Assembly: GCF_000317065.1 (NCBI RefSeq)
Contig: NC_019701.1
Coordinates: 930,001-994,000, forward strand
Length of the DNA stretch: 64,000 nt
Direction: 5' to 3'
From: Pseudanabaena sp. PCC 7367
GTDB lineage: Bacteria > Cyanobacteriota > Cyanobacteriia > Pseudanabaenales > Pseudanabaenaceae
Numbering within the stretch: the first letter of the stretch is position 1; each line of letters opens with the position of its first letter. The position numbers were made by a program, and so were the translations under genes. Below the pieces are notes generated by a model that ran no database searches, was not told the origin of the DNA, and worked only from the letters and a program-made list of their open reading frames with translations. Of this stretch, positions 30,423 through 42,400 are shown piece after piece.

Positions 30423-31121
30423 ATGCCGCACGTAGGTCAGCAATCTAACCATTACAGCACCCTTGGCATTGACTTTCTTGCCTGTCAATCGACGATTAAG
30501 AGTGCCTATCGGAGCTTGGCCAAGCAGTTCCATCCCGATTCTAATCAGGAACTGGATAACCACGATCGCATTGCCGCGATCAACAACGCCTATGAGGTGC
30601 TGAGCAATCCCCAGAGCCGTGAATTTTACGATCGCAGTATTGGCCTTGCCACCAGTCGGCGGCGGGTTCAGGCTGGTTATGCCCCCAAGGGGCGATCGGC
30701 TAAATCCAGCGTTTATGTCGATCAAGACCAAAAATTAGAACTATGGCTCAAACATGCCTATAAGCCGATCATGAATGTGGTCAACAATATCCTGGATTCA
30801 CTAGAAGAACAGATGGAGGAACTGGCCGCCGACCCTTACGATGATGAGCTAATGGGTGATTTTGAGGAATACCTGGAGGAATGTCGCGGTTCGTTTGCCA
30901 AAGCCCAAATTCTGTTTAGGAATACACCTAATCCGGCAACCGCAGCAGGGGCAGCCGAATATCTTTATCACTGTTTGAATCAATTGGGGGATGGGATCGA
31001 AGAGTTGAATTACTTCACCCTCAATTATGATTATCAGCACCTACACACTGGCCAGGAGCTATGGCGGATCGCCCACGAGATGCGCGAATATGCCCAGGAA
31101 TCAGTCCAAAGTTTAATTTAA
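30423..31121 (+). CDS. Soluble J-domain protein
   Basis: 232 residues. The J-domain lies at about 10-75 with HPD at 37-39 (AKQFHPDSNQ). The rest is helical and acidic (about 110-232, LEEQMEELAADPYDDELMG), with no zinc-finger or Gly/Phe region, so it is a specialised co-chaperone that brings DnaK to a particular client. No membrane segment is seen. It is on the same strand as the GIDE-like gene, 185 bp downstream, and convergent with hisF. Confidence 0.87.
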   Translation: MPHVGQQSNHYSTLGIDFLACQSTIKSAYRSLAKQFHPDSNQELDNHDRIAAINNAYEVLSNPQSREFYDRSIGLATSRRRVQAGYAPKGRSAKSSVYVDQDQKLELWLKHAYKPIMNVVNNILDSLEEQMEELAADPYDDELMGDFEEYLEECRGSFAKAQILFRNTPNPATAAGAAEYLYHCLNQLGDGIEELNYFTLNYDYQHLHTGQELWRIAHEMREYAQESVQSLI

Positions 31122-31240
31122 GTTATCGCAAGCGAGGAGATAAATTAGGACATGAAATGCTTAGGATTATGACTACAGGATGCCAAAAAACATATACATT
31201 TTCCTAACCCACTCTGCATCCGCTATAGAAGAAATAGAAA

Positions 31241-32029
31241 TTAACCAAACCCATTGTGCGCCACATGGCGAGTGGGTACTTGCTGGGAGATTAAATATTC
31301 TTTGATCTCGGCGATCGACAATTGGCCGTAATGCAGCAATGATGCCAACAAGGCTGCTTCTGCTTTGCCCTCGGTTAGGGCTTCATGGATGTGGGCGCAA
31401 GTGCCTGCACCACCTGAGGCGATTACTGGCACGCCGACCCGATCGGCAATTTGCCGGGTCAAATCCAGGTCATAGCCAGCCTGAGTCCCATCCGCATCCA
31501 TACTGGTGAGTAAAATTTCTCCAGCACCGCGTTTTACCACTTCCTCCGCCCAGGCGATCGCATCCAGCCCCGTATTCTCACGGCCACCGCGCACATACAC
31601 ATCCCAACCAGGGTTATTTGGGTCTTCTCGCCGTCTGGCATCGATCGCCACCACAATACATTGTGCGCCAAAGCGATCGCTACCCTGGTTAATTAAATCC
31701 GGATTCCTGACCGCAGCGGAATTCATACTCACCTTGTCAGCACCCGCCCGTAGCAAGTTGCGAATCATTTCCACATTCCGCACGCCGCCGCCGACCGTGA
31801 GTGGGATAAACACCTGTTCGGCAGTGCGATAGACCACATCAAGAATAATATTGCGATCTTCATGGGTGGCGGTAATATCCAGAAAAACCAGCTCATCCGC
31901 TCCCGCCAGGTTATAAGCCTGAGCTAGCTCCACCGGATCGCCAGCATCCTTGAGATTGACAAAATTAATTCCCTTCACCACCCGACCAGCTTTGACATCC
32001 AGACAGGGTAAAATCCGCTTCGCTAACAT
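31241..32029 (-). CDS. hisF: Imidazole glycerol phosphate synthase subunit HisF
   Basis: A 262-residue (beta/alpha)8-barrel, the cyclase subunit that uses ammonia from HisH to convert PRFAR to imidazole glycerol phosphate and AICAR in histidine biosynthesis. Catalytic Asp11 ([15 protein letters not shown]) and Asp130 ([11 protein letters not shown]) are present, as are phosphate-binding loops such as LTVGGGVR and ASGGAGT. Length and ATG start fit the family. hisH is not nearby, so the histidine genes are dispersed, as usual in cyanobacteria. Confidence 0.97.
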   Translation of the reverse strand: MLAKRILPCLDVKAGRVVKGINFVNLKDAGDPVELAQAYNLAGADELVFLDITATHEDRNIILDVVYRTAEQVFIPLTVGGGVRNVEMIRNLLRAGADKVSMNSAAVRNPDLINQGSDRFGAQCIVVAIDARRREDPNNPGWDVYVRGGRENTGLDAIAWAEEVVKRGAGEILLTSMDADGTQAGYDLDLTRQIADRVGVPVIASGGAGTCAHIHEALTEGKAEAALLASLLHYGQLSIAEIKEYLISQQVPTRHVAHNGFG

Positions 32030-32181
32030 AGGTATAGTTTGTTTTTATGGTATTAACTGGACTAATCATGGTTTTAGGGCTAATCTTGCCTACAACTCAG
32101 CCTGGAACCATACCAGACATTTAGCGGTCAATCATCGAGCAAATCGATCAATATGCCTGAACAGTCTAAAGAGGCTAACAA

Positions 32182-33042
32182 ATGGGTTCAAGTAGAGAGA
32201 ACAAGACAGAATTAATGCATAAATTCGCATCTCAACCATCTCGATCATCAGGCTTCCCAGGTTGCGCTTTTGGCCAAAGAACTAGAAATAATAATGAAAC
32301 TCCCAGCCGATCGCCTCATGGTTGGCACTATTGGCTAAGAATCTTTATTCTATCAATCTGCTTGCAAATTATGCCGCTTACTACGGCGATCGCCGAGGCC
32401 GCTACCACCTGGCGAATTGCGGGGAAACCAGTGATCTCTTTTGCCTACGAAGACGCGATCGCCAACCGTAAAATCAACCAACTGGATCAGCGTCTAGAAA
32501 AAATTGTGGTGCAGCTTAATCCTAATCAAGCCTGGCAGGTTGATGTTCAACCCACTCAGGTGGAAGAGGTGGCAGCTTCCAGCAGTAGTGCGGGGAGTGA
32601 GCCAGCCGCCAAAACAAAAATTGTCAAAGCCGCAGCGATCCGCTTACAGGGACAAACCCTGATCGAAGTAACAGAAACAGATGTGCAGGTGCATAATGCT
32701 ACTTCGGTGCTGGATCTGGCCAATAGCTGGGCGCGATCGCTCTCGCAACTGTTTGCCCAGCCAGATGTAAGGCAAAGACTTACAGCTACCGTTGGCCTGC
32801 CGCCGCAAATCGGCTATCGCGGTGCGATCTATCAACTAGAGGCAGAAGTAGCGATCGATCGGGGGCTGTTTCGCACCAATGGCGATCGGGTGAATGGCAA
32901 AATTATTTTCTGGCAGGTGCCCGTCGATCAAAATGTTTATAACATTGGCCTCAAGCCGGAAGCGCCGGAAGAGATCCCTGAGCAAATTTTTACGCTCAAT
33001 CGTAACTTGCTATTTATTCCCTATCGATTGCGCCAGAATTAA
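32182..33042 (+). CDS. Exported protein, unknown function
   Basis: 286 residues as opened at ATG 32182; a second ATG 33 bp downstream is an equally possible start. A basic N-terminus (residues about 1-52) is followed by a hydrophobic segment with ICLQIMPLTTAIAEAA and a probable signal cleavage near residue 73. The mature part begins TTWRIAGKPVISFAYEDA and has a repeated 'LNPNQAWQV...RLQGQTLIEVTE' beta pattern that resembles the periplasmic domain found before some cyanobacterial MscS-like channels, an inference from memory. A low-complexity Ser/Ala stretch (VAASSSSAGSEPA) is a linker. It is followed 28 nt later by a FAD oxidoreductase gene, suggesting cotranscription. Confidence 0.62.
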   Translation: MGSSRENKTELMHKFASQPSRSSGFPGCAFGQRTRNNNETPSRSPHGWHYWLRIFILSICLQIMPLTTAIAEAATTWRIAGKPVISFAYEDAIANRKINQLDQRLEKIVVQLNPNQAWQVDVQPTQVEEVAASSSSAGSEPAAKTKIVKAAAIRLQGQTLIEVTETDVQVHNATSVLDLANSWARSLSQLFAQPDVRQRLTATVGLPPQIGYRGAIYQLEAEVAIDRGLFRTNGDRVNGKIIFWQVPVDQNVYNIGLKPEAPEEIPEQIFTLNRNLLFIPYRLRQN

Positions 33043-33069
33043 GCTGCAAATTAATTGTTAAATGGTGGC

Positions 33070-35106
33070 ATGAGGAGACCAAAATCAAGATCAAGAACAA
33101 GAGTAAGACCAAAGCCCAGGCGTAGGAATCGATCGTCTTGTCTTTCGGTTTTGATGATGCTCATTGTCATACCATTTGCTCTGGGGGCGATCGCCTGGAC
33201 TTTCCCGAATCTAACTGGCATCTGGCAACAGGATGCTCAACTGAGTAATCGCCCTGATGATGCTATTAATAATTCGAGCGATCAACCCAATCCTGAAAAT
33301 ACACCAGTAGCCCCCGTAGCGCTGTGGCATCCCAGTGGATTGCCATTACTAAACCCACCACCCCCAGCAGATGCAGAGGTGTGGGAATGCGAAGTGGCGA
33401 TCGTGGGTGGTTCCCTCGGTGGGATCGCCGCCGCCTATCATGCTATGCAAGCGGGAGCGGTAACTTGCCTGATTGAGTTAACGCCGATGCTGGGTGGCCA
33501 GATTAGCGCCCAGGGGGTCAGTGCGATCGATGAGTCGCTTACCATGCGCGATCGGCAGAATTTTAGTGATAGCTGGCAACACCTCAAGCAATTGATCGCT
33601 AGCCAGGATGCCTTGCCCAGTGGTTTTCCGGCTCAAGAATTTAACAATTTAAGTAGCGATCCACCCATCAAAGTTGCCGACGTGAATAGTTGCTGGGTTG
33701 GCGATCTTTGCTTTTTACCCAATGCGGGGGCAATGGCAGCAGCAGCTTTACTAAAAGAGGCCACCACTAATTCACCCCAAAGCCGCTGGGGCACTGAGAT
33801 TGCTTTTAAAGGCGCAAGTTTTAATCAGGCTGGGAATACGATCGACGCAATCCATGCGGTCAGGCGGAGCGCTAAAGATCCTGATTATTTACCCAAGGGC
33901 AAGCTATCGCGGGAGATTACGGCCTGGTATAGCTGGAGCGAAGACACTCTCTATGCCAAGCAACCGATCCGGCTTCAGCCGCCCCCTGGAAAACAAATGC
34001 TGGTGATCGATGCCACTGATACAGGCGAGCTAATTGGTTGGGCGAATTTGCCCTATCGGGTTGGTTCGGAAGCACCAGAGACCACTGGTGAAGTTAATGC
34101 GATCGCGGATAATCCTGAATGCACCCAGGCGTTTACGTTCCCATTTATTTTGGCGATCGCCGATGATGGCGGCAAATCTTTGCAAAAGCTCAAGCAGGTT
34201 AAGCCAGGGATTACCAGAGCAGAACATCGCCGCGATTATGACCTGGGTAGCCATCCCATGTATTCAGGGCAGAGCTTTTTTAACTATCGCCGCGCCTTGA
34301 GCGTGAATAACGATAACCCCTTTACGGCCACGCCGCGATCGGGCGACATGACGATCGTGAATTGGAACAATGGCAACGATTGGGGGATCATGAATCCGGC
34401 TCTGATTATGACCTCTGCTGAGATTAAAACCTCTGGCCAACAGCATAATTGGCTGGGGGGATTGAATTTGCAAGCGCTAAAGCAAGCTGAAAATCATGCC
34501 TTACTCTTTTCTGAGTGGCTGATTGAAACCTACGCCAGCGAGGATATGCCACTGCAACATTTAGCTGGGGCAGGAATGCCGATCCCTACGCAATCGGGCT
34601 TGAGTTTATATCCCTATATTCGAGAAGGGAGACGGATCCTGGGGCGATCGGCCTATGGCCAGGATAGTTTCATGATCCGCGAGCAGGATATTCGGGTTGA
34701 TATGAGTGGCCGTGATTTTAGCGATACCCTGATTGGTATTACTCACTATGCGATCGATATTCATGGTTGCCGCTACCGTAATTGGCATCCATCCAAATCA
34801 GCCAGCTCTGCCCCCGCCACCGAGAACTTTGTCACGCCGATTTATATTCCCCTAGAAAGCTTAATCCCACAACAACTAGATAATTTGCTAATTGGCGGCA
34901 AGGCGATCGCGGTTAGTCATATTGTCAATGCCTCCACCAGGGTGCATGTGGGTGAATGGGCGGTGGGGGCGGCGGCTGGTACGACGGCGGCCTGGTTAGT
35001 TAAGCAAAATGATTCTACTCTGACTCCCCAGGGCATCCTCGATCGGGCTTTAATTGGCAGTTTGCACAGTGAGTTGCGATCGCAGGGGATTCGTTTGGAA
35101 TGGTAG
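33070..35106 (+). CDS. Membrane-anchored FAD-dependent oxidoreductase
   Basis: 678 residues from ATG 33070 (an in-frame TTG 15 bp earlier is possible). An Arg/Lys-rich N-terminus leads into one hydrophobic segment (about 25-45), then a Pro/Asn-rich linker, then a large FAD domain. The dinucleotide-binding motif is IVGGSLGGIAAAYHAMQAG with the Glu of the strand end in LIELTPMLGG (near residue 120-140). A second FAD motif (IPLESLIPQQLDNLLIGGKAIA) and a conserved C-terminal HVGEWAVGAAAGTTAAWLV match the PF12831-type oxidoreductase family. Orientation: positive residues first, so the enzyme domain is likely outside the cytoplasm or in the thylakoid lumen, an inference. The exported protein gene upstream may be its partner. 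It is convergent with larE (21 bp between stops). Confidence 0.78.
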   Translation: MRRPKSRSRTRVRPKPRRRNRSSCLSVLMMLIVIPFALGAIAWTFPNLTGIWQQDAQLSNRPDDAINNSSDQPNPENTPVAPVALWHPSGLPLLNPPPPADAEVWECEVAIVGGSLGGIAAAYHAMQAGAVTCLIELTPMLGGQISAQGVSAIDESLTMRDRQNFSDSWQHLKQLIASQDALPSGFPAQEFNNLSSDPPIKVADVNSCWVGDLCFLPNAGAMAAAALLKEATTNSPQSRWGTEIAFKGASFNQAGNTIDAIHAVRRSAKDPDYLPKGKLSREITAWYSWSEDTLYAKQPIRLQPPPGKQMLVIDATDTGELIGWANLPYRVGSEAPETTGEVNAIADNPECTQAFTFPFILAIADDGGKSLQKLKQVKPGITRAEHRRDYDLGSHPMYSGQSFFNYRRALSVNNDNPFTATPRSGDMTIVNWNNGNDWGIMNPALIMTSAEIKTSGQQHNWLGGLNLQALKQAENHALLFSEWLIETYASEDMPLQHLAGAGMPIPTQSGLSLYPYIREGRRILGRSAYGQDSFMIREQDIRVDMSGRDFSDTLIGITHYAIDIHGCRYRNWHPSKSASSAPATENFVTPIYIPLESLIPQQLDNLLIGGKAIAVSHIVNASTRVHVGEWAVGAAAGTTAAWLVKQNDSTLTPQGILDRALIGSLHSELRSQGIRLEW

Positions 35107-35127
35107 CAGAGTAATAATTAGTAGCAA

Positions 35128-36027
35128 TTACTTTTGCTTTAACACATCATTGAGCTTGCCACTGCGGAAGCCTTCGAGATCCAGGGTAATATCCAGAAAA
35201 CCAAAGCATTTAAATTGTTCGGTTAGGGCAACCAGATCGACCCGATCGATAAATGCGCTAATTTGCGATCGCGGTAGTTCAATTTTGGCCATGTCAGCGA
35301 TCGACCTTACCCGCAAGTCACCTTTCCAGTCAGTATCTTGAAGGCGATCGCGCAATAGATTCCGCAAAAAAAATTCCGCCTTGCCTACCCGCTCTAGTTT
35401 TTCTTTAGTGATTGCTTCGCCATAGGGAAACCGCGAACTCAAGCAGGGTTGTGAAGGTTTATCCCACCAGGGCAAACCCAGATACCGCGATAACATGCGG
35501 ACTTCCAGCTTGCTGATGCCCACCTCTGCCAGGGGCGATCGCGCTCCCCTTTCTTTGGCTGCCTGGATGCCAGGGCGATAATCCTTGAGATCATCAGCAT
35601 TCACCCCATCGATCACATAGTCATAACCAAGGGAATTTGCCAGCGGTCGCAGCGTCTCGTGTAATTCGCTCTTGCAAAAATAGCAGCGATTGATTGGATT
35701 AGCAGCATATTCGGGATTATCCAGTTCAGCGGTTTGAACAATTTTGTGGGTAATGCCGATCGCCTGGGCTTGGATCTTGGCATCTTCGAGATCGGCAGGC
35801 AATAACGAAGGCGATTCAGCGGTCACCGCCAGGGCATTCTCCGCCAAAACGTCATGGGCGATCTTGGCCACCAGGGTACTATCGATCCCACCAGAATAGG
35901 CAATCAACACCCGCTGTGCCTGCGCAAAAATATCCTTGAGCTTGACTAGCTTTTGTGCCAGTTGGGGCTCTAGATCAATTTTTGCGGTAAGGTCAACGCT
36001 ACTAGCACTACTAGTTAAATTATTCAT
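35128..36027 (-). CDS. larE: ATP-dependent sulfur transferase LarE
   Basis: 299 residues of the PP-loop superfamily. LarE inserts sulfur into the precursor of the nickel-pincer nucleotide, the cofactor of lactate racemase and related enzymes. The ATP-binding PP-loop is SGGIDST (45-51). Three Cys are at positions used in the three-Cys type of LarE: Cys115 and Cys118 in RCYFCKSE and Cys195 in QPCLSSRF, an arrangement reported to hold a [4Fe-4S] cluster rather than to sacrifice one Cys. No larB, larC or larA is present in the window. Start ATG 36027. Confidence 0.9.
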   Translation of the reverse strand: MNNLTSSASSVDLTAKIDLEPQLAQKLVKLKDIFAQAQRVLIAYSGGIDSTLVAKIAHDVLAENALAVTAESPSLLPADLEDAKIQAQAIGITHKIVQTAELDNPEYAANPINRCYFCKSELHETLRPLANSLGYDYVIDGVNADDLKDYRPGIQAAKERGARSPLAEVGISKLEVRMLSRYLGLPWWDKPSQPCLSSRFPYGEAITKEKLERVGKAEFFLRNLLRDRLQDTDWKGDLRVRSIADMAKIELPRSQISAFIDRVDLVALTEQFKCFGFLDITLDLEGFRSGKLNDVLKQK

Positions 36028-36052
36028 CCTATGCCAATCCCATTGTTTCTCG

Positions 36053-36235
36053 TTATGCCACTAATTTAGACATTAACACCAGTGCCACCATCACCATTAC
36101 TAGCATAAGAAGGACTGTAAATATGAGTATGAGAGAATTTGTATTTTGTTTTAAGCTAATTCCTAACCGCTTTAACAGCCGATCAGATGATTGATTAGGA
36201 CAAAATTGCTCTTTGTAAGCATTCCTGAAAATCAT
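36053..36235 (-). CDS. Possible small C-terminally anchored membrane protein
   Basis: 60 residues from ATG 36235 (an in-frame TTG at 36271 would add 12). A basic polar part (YKEQFCPNQSSDRLLKRLG) is followed by one strong hydrophobic segment near the C-terminus (SLILIFTVLLMLVMVMVALV), the layout of a tail-anchored protein. It ends 25 bp before larE on the same strand. No ribosome binding site is obvious; I do not recognise it. Confidence 0.35.
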   Translation of the reverse strand: MIFRNAYKEQFCPNQSSDRLLKRLGISLKQNTNSLILIFTVLLMLVMVMVALVLMSKLVA

Positions 36236-36413
36236 GACTGCCTTTACAAGTCGCCCTAAACCAGCCTTCAATTGCTATATTGCATCAGAATCAATTAGAA
36301 TCAATTATCTAAATATATATTTTAATAGCGACTGACAATAGTTCTACCAACCATTTACGCACAACATCTCTATGCTTGCTATGACACTAATGATTGAGAT
36401 TTAAAAGAATGCT

Positions 36414-39400
36414 CTAAAAGTCATTGTGAAGTTGAGCAAGCTCCGTCATATCCTCGATCCACATTTCCAAGGCACTGCCACCCATTTGCTGTTGTTTTAG
36501 CTTTTGCTTACAGCGGGTAACTTGGATTTGCGCCACCCGATCGCTGGGGTTCATCTCTGCACAGGTTTGAAATAAAGCCAGAGCCGCACTGATTTTAGCT
36601 TCTTCATAGAGGGTTAGCGCTTCCGCCAACATTGCCGCAGTGGCTAATTTACTGGCCTTAGCCATAGGTGGATCGGTTTCAAATACTTCATAAAGCGCTA
36701 CTGGCCTGTTTTTGCCGCGTACCCTGACCCGATCGATCATTCTGATTGAGTAGCGACTTGGATCTTCTAATTGCTGATAGGTATCTTCACTAATCAGCAA
36801 TGACACTACATATTCCTTGGTTTTGCCCTCAATTCGAGAAGCCAAATTCACCGCATCACTAATCACAGTGCTGTCCATGCGTTCTTTACCACCGACAGTG
36901 CCCAGCATCAGCAAGCCAGTGTTGATGCCAATGCCGATCGCAATCGGTGGTTTGTTCTTTTGGGCTCTGGTCTGGTTATAGCCGATGAGTGCCTGGAGCA
37001 TGGCGATCCCAGCCCTGACTGCATCATCGGCACTGTTAGTGTGGGTAGTAGATTCCTGATCAGGCTCTAGGGCGATCGCGGCTCCATCGGTTTGCTGGTT
37101 TAACTGATCTAACGGTTCTAACTGACTGGATGTTGATGCATAGATATTTTTAGCTAAATTGCTGTTAGTATCGCTGATCTCATCGCTGGTCTCACCGCCA
37201 AACAGAGCCATAATGGCATCGCCAATGTACTTATCAATAAAGCCATTCTCCTGGGCGATCGCTGGCTCCATCCGGCCAAAGAAACTATTAATAAAATGGA
37301 AATTCTCTTCCGGGGTCATGGTTTCCGAAAGACTTGTAAAATTACGGATATCCGCAAATAAAACCGACATTTCCTTTTGCACTTGATCCCCCAATTGCAC
37401 TTCGACAATACTGTCTTTGTTTAAAAAACGTAGGAATTGTCCCGGCACAAAACGTTCATAGGCTTTGTTTAATTCCGCCATGCTGTTATAAAAACGGGCA
37501 TTCTCAATGGCGATCGCTGCCTGCCCCGACAGCAAATCTAATAGATCTAAGCTCTCTTGGGTAAACGCATGGGTAGTTAGATTATTCTCTAGATATAAAA
37601 TCCCACTCAGTTTCCCCTGATTGGTCAGTGGGCTACACAGCACCGACTTGGGTTGATTTTTGACCACATATGGGTCTTTGGTAAACCGACCAGATTTGGC
37701 AGCATCACTTAAAACCACGGTTTCTCCAGTCCGAGCCACATAGTTAATTATGCCCCTGGCCACCAGTTCACTGGCTTCCTGGCAATCGAGGGTGAGTGAT
37801 TGCAGCACTGCCACGCGATCGCGGTTAATTTGACCAGCCGCTTCTATATATAGTTTACCCTTGGTTTCCAGGAGCAAATAACCAAGCTGGGCTCCAGCAT
37901 TTTCGAGCATGATCTGCATCAGCTTCGCCAAAAGCCGATCGAGTAAAATCTCACCGGAGATCGCCTGAGAAGCTTTCATTACTGAGGCTAGGTCTAAGCT
38001 GGCCGGATCGATGCCCCCAGTAGTGCTAGAAGTGACGCGATTGCTGCCTCGATTGAGACTGTTCAGACTACTCAAGCTACTCAGCGTACTACGTTTGCTC
38101 AATGTGCTGGTTTGTGGGTTGGAGAGCGCCAATCTACTGCACAACAATTCTGGATAAGTGGCAACTAAAAACTCGGCCTTAGCGATCGCACCCCAGCGAT
38201 TATAGAGGTAGTGGGCTTCCTGCATATAGGCCTGGGCATTAAGCTTTTTACCCTGTTGCGCATAACATTTGGCCGCCAATTCATAGGCTAATGCTGCTTC
38301 ATTGGTATAGCCATGTTCCAGGGCAGCATTAATCGCCAGGTCATAGAATTCCAGGGCATGTCCACAGCGATCGAGCACCCGTTGTTTTTCCGCCGTAATC
38401 AGGTAGTATTTATGCAAATAATTCATTGGCGCATATTTCGCCCACCGCTGCATCCGTTTTTGATGGCGATTGACCTGCTTCAGCAGTTGTTTTTGCTGCT
38501 TGGCTGAAGTGTTGGAATAGGCAGCTAAATAGGTTAGCGACACATAAAAATACAGGCTGGGTACACTGGTGCTGGCTCTGGCGGCGAGGTATTGCTGAGC
38601 TTGTTTAGCATGGTCTAGGGCGGCTTCTGTCTCTTCAAACCAATAGCACAGCATCAGTTTGAATAAATAAAACCAATAGCAAGAGAGGCGATCGCCATAC
38701 TTTGCTGCATCCGCCAGGCAGGTGGCTTCATTAAAATACTGGCCATCAAGACTGGTCGAGGAGTGGAAATTATTAGCAGCGGAGGATTGACCTAATTGAT
38801 TCTTAGAATCTAACTCAGCACTAGTTTGCGCCGTTTTAGTTGTGTTGCCTTGATTAGTTTGACTATCATCGATCGGAGCATCTCTATTAATTTCTGCATC
38901 AATTACTTCTTTAATCTGTTGAGCTTGGCCAGAAACATTGGATTCACAACCACCATAGCTAGCGATCAACTTGTGCACCACCTGCTGCAGCATTCTGGTG
39001 TGGTTGAGCGTCATTTGCTGATTGAGGCGGTTGATCGCGGTGATGTAAGTCGCTAAATCCTTGGCTAGTTCTGGTAGCGGCTTGCTGCTAAAAAAGCCAT
39101 GCAGACAATAGAGCATCGAGGCATTGGCGGCAAATTGTAGATCGCCTGTTTCTAAACCACTTTGATAGGCTTCCAGCAGCGTCGGCAGGGTGTCAGCTAG
39201 GGGCGTATGCCAGTGGCGGATACTGCTAGCGATCGATACGCCCACCTTTGCTTTTAGTTCCGGTGTCTTGAGCTGGTTCACCAACCCATGCGCCAGGGAA
39301 CCAAATTGATAGCCGCGATCGATGTTGTCACGGTAGCTGCACAAAATCAAACCATAGTTAGCATAGGCCCAGGCCGAGGCAGGTGCGTTGCCATATCTGG

Positions 39401-42400
39401 CCGACAGACCCACCATTTTCACCATAATCGCAAAAAACAACGGTGGGGAAGCGAAGAAAGCTGCCGGAGTCATGGCGATCATAATTCGTATCGCTGCTAA
39501 TTTGGCTGGATCTTGCATGATTGGCAGTTGGGCTAGATCCGCTACCTTTTTGCCCAGCAATAATAATTCGGTGTTAATAAAAGTCAGCCCCAGCACCGTC
39601 TGGTTGATCCGATCGGGGGTGGGTAGTTTGATGCCCAATTTTTTGAGCAGGTCGATCGCAATCCTAATTGCCTGGCTGGGTTGGTTTTGGGCAATTTGAG
39701 CTTGAATCAAAACTTCATAAACAGCCACTTGATCGAGCAGGCGATCGCTATCTTGATTGCCTTGATCGCCTTGATCGCAATGTTCTAAAACCTGTGCGAT
39801 CCACTGTTGCATCAACTCAAAGTCACCATTCAAATAGGCAACCCTAGCGCCGTTGGTATACAGTTCTAGGGCGAGTTGATAGTTAGTTTGCCAGCAGGAT
39901 TTGCCCTCGTGCTGATCTAATAAGGACAATAGCTCGATCGCAGTTTGTAAATAATTGAGCGCGGTTTCATAGGCATTGGCAGCCTGGGCTTTTTGAGCCG
40001 CCTTCAGGTTCAAACTAGCTAACTCAATCAAGCTAATTTGGGCATTGGCAGATGTAGATGTAGATGTAGATACATTTGGGGACTGATCAAATTCAAATTC
40101 AAGTTTAATCTGGCTAAAGTCTTGTTGATCAGGAGTTTGATTAGCTATATCTCTCAATTTTGGGGCGCTTTCTTGTTCGATCGCTACCGATCCCGTTGAC
40201 GGAGGATCAAAAGGTTGCTCTGCCAATTCATAAGGCTGTTCAGGCTGATTAACTTGATCTTCCTGGCCAAATTTACTTACCACTTGCTCATCTTGGCTGT
40301 CATTAGCGCGTTGATTAAGCTGAGCAATCAAGCTAGATTTACCCAGATTGAGTTGATTGACGATCGCAAAAATCTGACTAGCAGGCTCCTTTACTTCATC
40401 CTTGCTAGTTTTATGATTTTCCTGCCAGAGGATTTGGCCAATCTGCCAATGCAATTCCTGGCACTGGTGATCGCTGATCAACCCATAGGCGGCCTGTTGA
40501 ATCCGATCGTGGGCAAATTTATATTCAACCCTCACATCGGGAGCGTCGCAATCTAACTTAGCCTGGGTTAGCGGCAAGATTAAATTAGTGGCGATCGCTG
40601 CCTGTAAATCCAGCCGAGCTTGACTACAACTGGTTTGTTTAATAATTGCCAGAGTGGCTAAATTAAACTGATTGCCAATACAAGCGGCCAGACTGAGCGA
40701 TCGTTGGGTGGGCAGAGGCAGTTTTTGCAATTTACCTGCCATCAGCGTTACCACATTGTCGGTAAAGTTGCGCTCTCTTATTTTGGCGATCTCCCAGCGC
40801 CAGGCAAGCTCCTGCCAATCGAAGTAAATAAGCTGTTCGGCGGCCAGGGACTTTAAAAACTCATTTACAAAGAAAGGATTACCACCGGTTTTTTCATTTA
40901 CCAGTTCGGCTAGTTCCGTTACTTGCTCAACTGGGCAATGCAAGGTATCGGCGATCAATTGACTGATGCTGGTGAGGCTAATGGGGGCGATCGTAATTTG
41001 ATTGACCGTAGCGCCACTCTGTTTCATTTCCTCAATGCATAGCATCAGCGGATGAGCCGCATCTACTTCATGATCGCGGTATGCCCCAATCAGCACCAGA
41101 GAATGGCTTTCTGGCGCAGTAATCATGAGATTGATCAGCTTCAGCGAGCTGGGATCGGCCCATTGTAAATCATCTAAAAAGATTGCAAAGGGCTGCTCTA
41201 GACAAGTGAATACTCTTACTAGATCCTGAAATGCCAGATTAAACAGGTTCTGTACTTCTGCCGCATCAAGCGATGGTGGCGGCGGCTGATTGCCCACAAT
41301 CAATTCTAGTTCTGGAATTACCTGGCTAATCAGGCTGATATTACTCCCCAATGCCGCTAGAATCCGCTGTCGCCATTGCTCTAGTTGGGCTTCTGTTTCG
41401 GTCAACAATTGCCGAATTAAATTAGTAAAGGCATTGACGATCGCTGAATAGGGGATATTGCTCTGTAATTGGTCAAATTTGCCAGCGACAAAGTAGCCGC
41501 GCTTGCTGGTGATTGGCTTATAGATTTCCTGTACCAGGGCAGTTTTACCAATGCCGGCATAGCCAGTGAGCAACACCATTTCGATCGCCCCCTTGCTGAT
41601 CCGCTCAAACGCCGCCATCAGGGTAGCAATGTCCTGGCTACGGCCATAGAGCTTCTGGGGGATTTGAAACCGATCGCTGAAATCACGGCTAGCGATCGGC
41701 AGCTCGGCAATCATGCCCTGTTGCTGGAGTTGCTGCCAGCATTGTTCTAGATCAAACTTGAGCCCATAGGCACTCTGATAGCGATCTTCGGCCATTTTAG
41801 CGATCAGCTTCATCACGATCGCGGCCAAGGCAGGCGGAACTTGTTGATTAGTTAAAGTAAGTGATGGCGGTTGTTTGGCAATATGGGCATGAACCAATTC
41901 GATCGCATCGTCATAGGCTTCATCGGGATTAGTTAAAAATGGCAGTCGCCCGGTTAGGAGTTCATAGAAAGTAATGCCGAGGGAGTAAAAATCAGTGCGA
42001 TAGTCCAGGGCTCGATTCATCCGCCCTGTTTGTTCTGGCGAGATGTAAGCCAATGTGCCTTCCAGCATACTGGGCACAGCGATCACGGGGCTCTGACGCT
42101 CTAGCAGGGTGGAAATGCCAAAGTCAATGATTTTTAATTGACCCGTTTGCAGATTAAATAAAATATTTTCTGGATTCAGATCCTTGTGAATCACATGGGC
42201 AGCATGTATTTGAGCCAGGGCATCGGCCGCAGCGATCGCCATTGGCAAGAACTCGGCTGGGGTAAAGGGACGATTTTGCTCAGCCAGTAATTTGCCCAAA
42301 GAGACACCACCAAAATCCTCCAGAATTAAGAGGCAGCTATGCTGATAGGACTGAAGATCGATCGCGCGAATAATCCCCTTTGTATCGGTTTGGCGATTGA

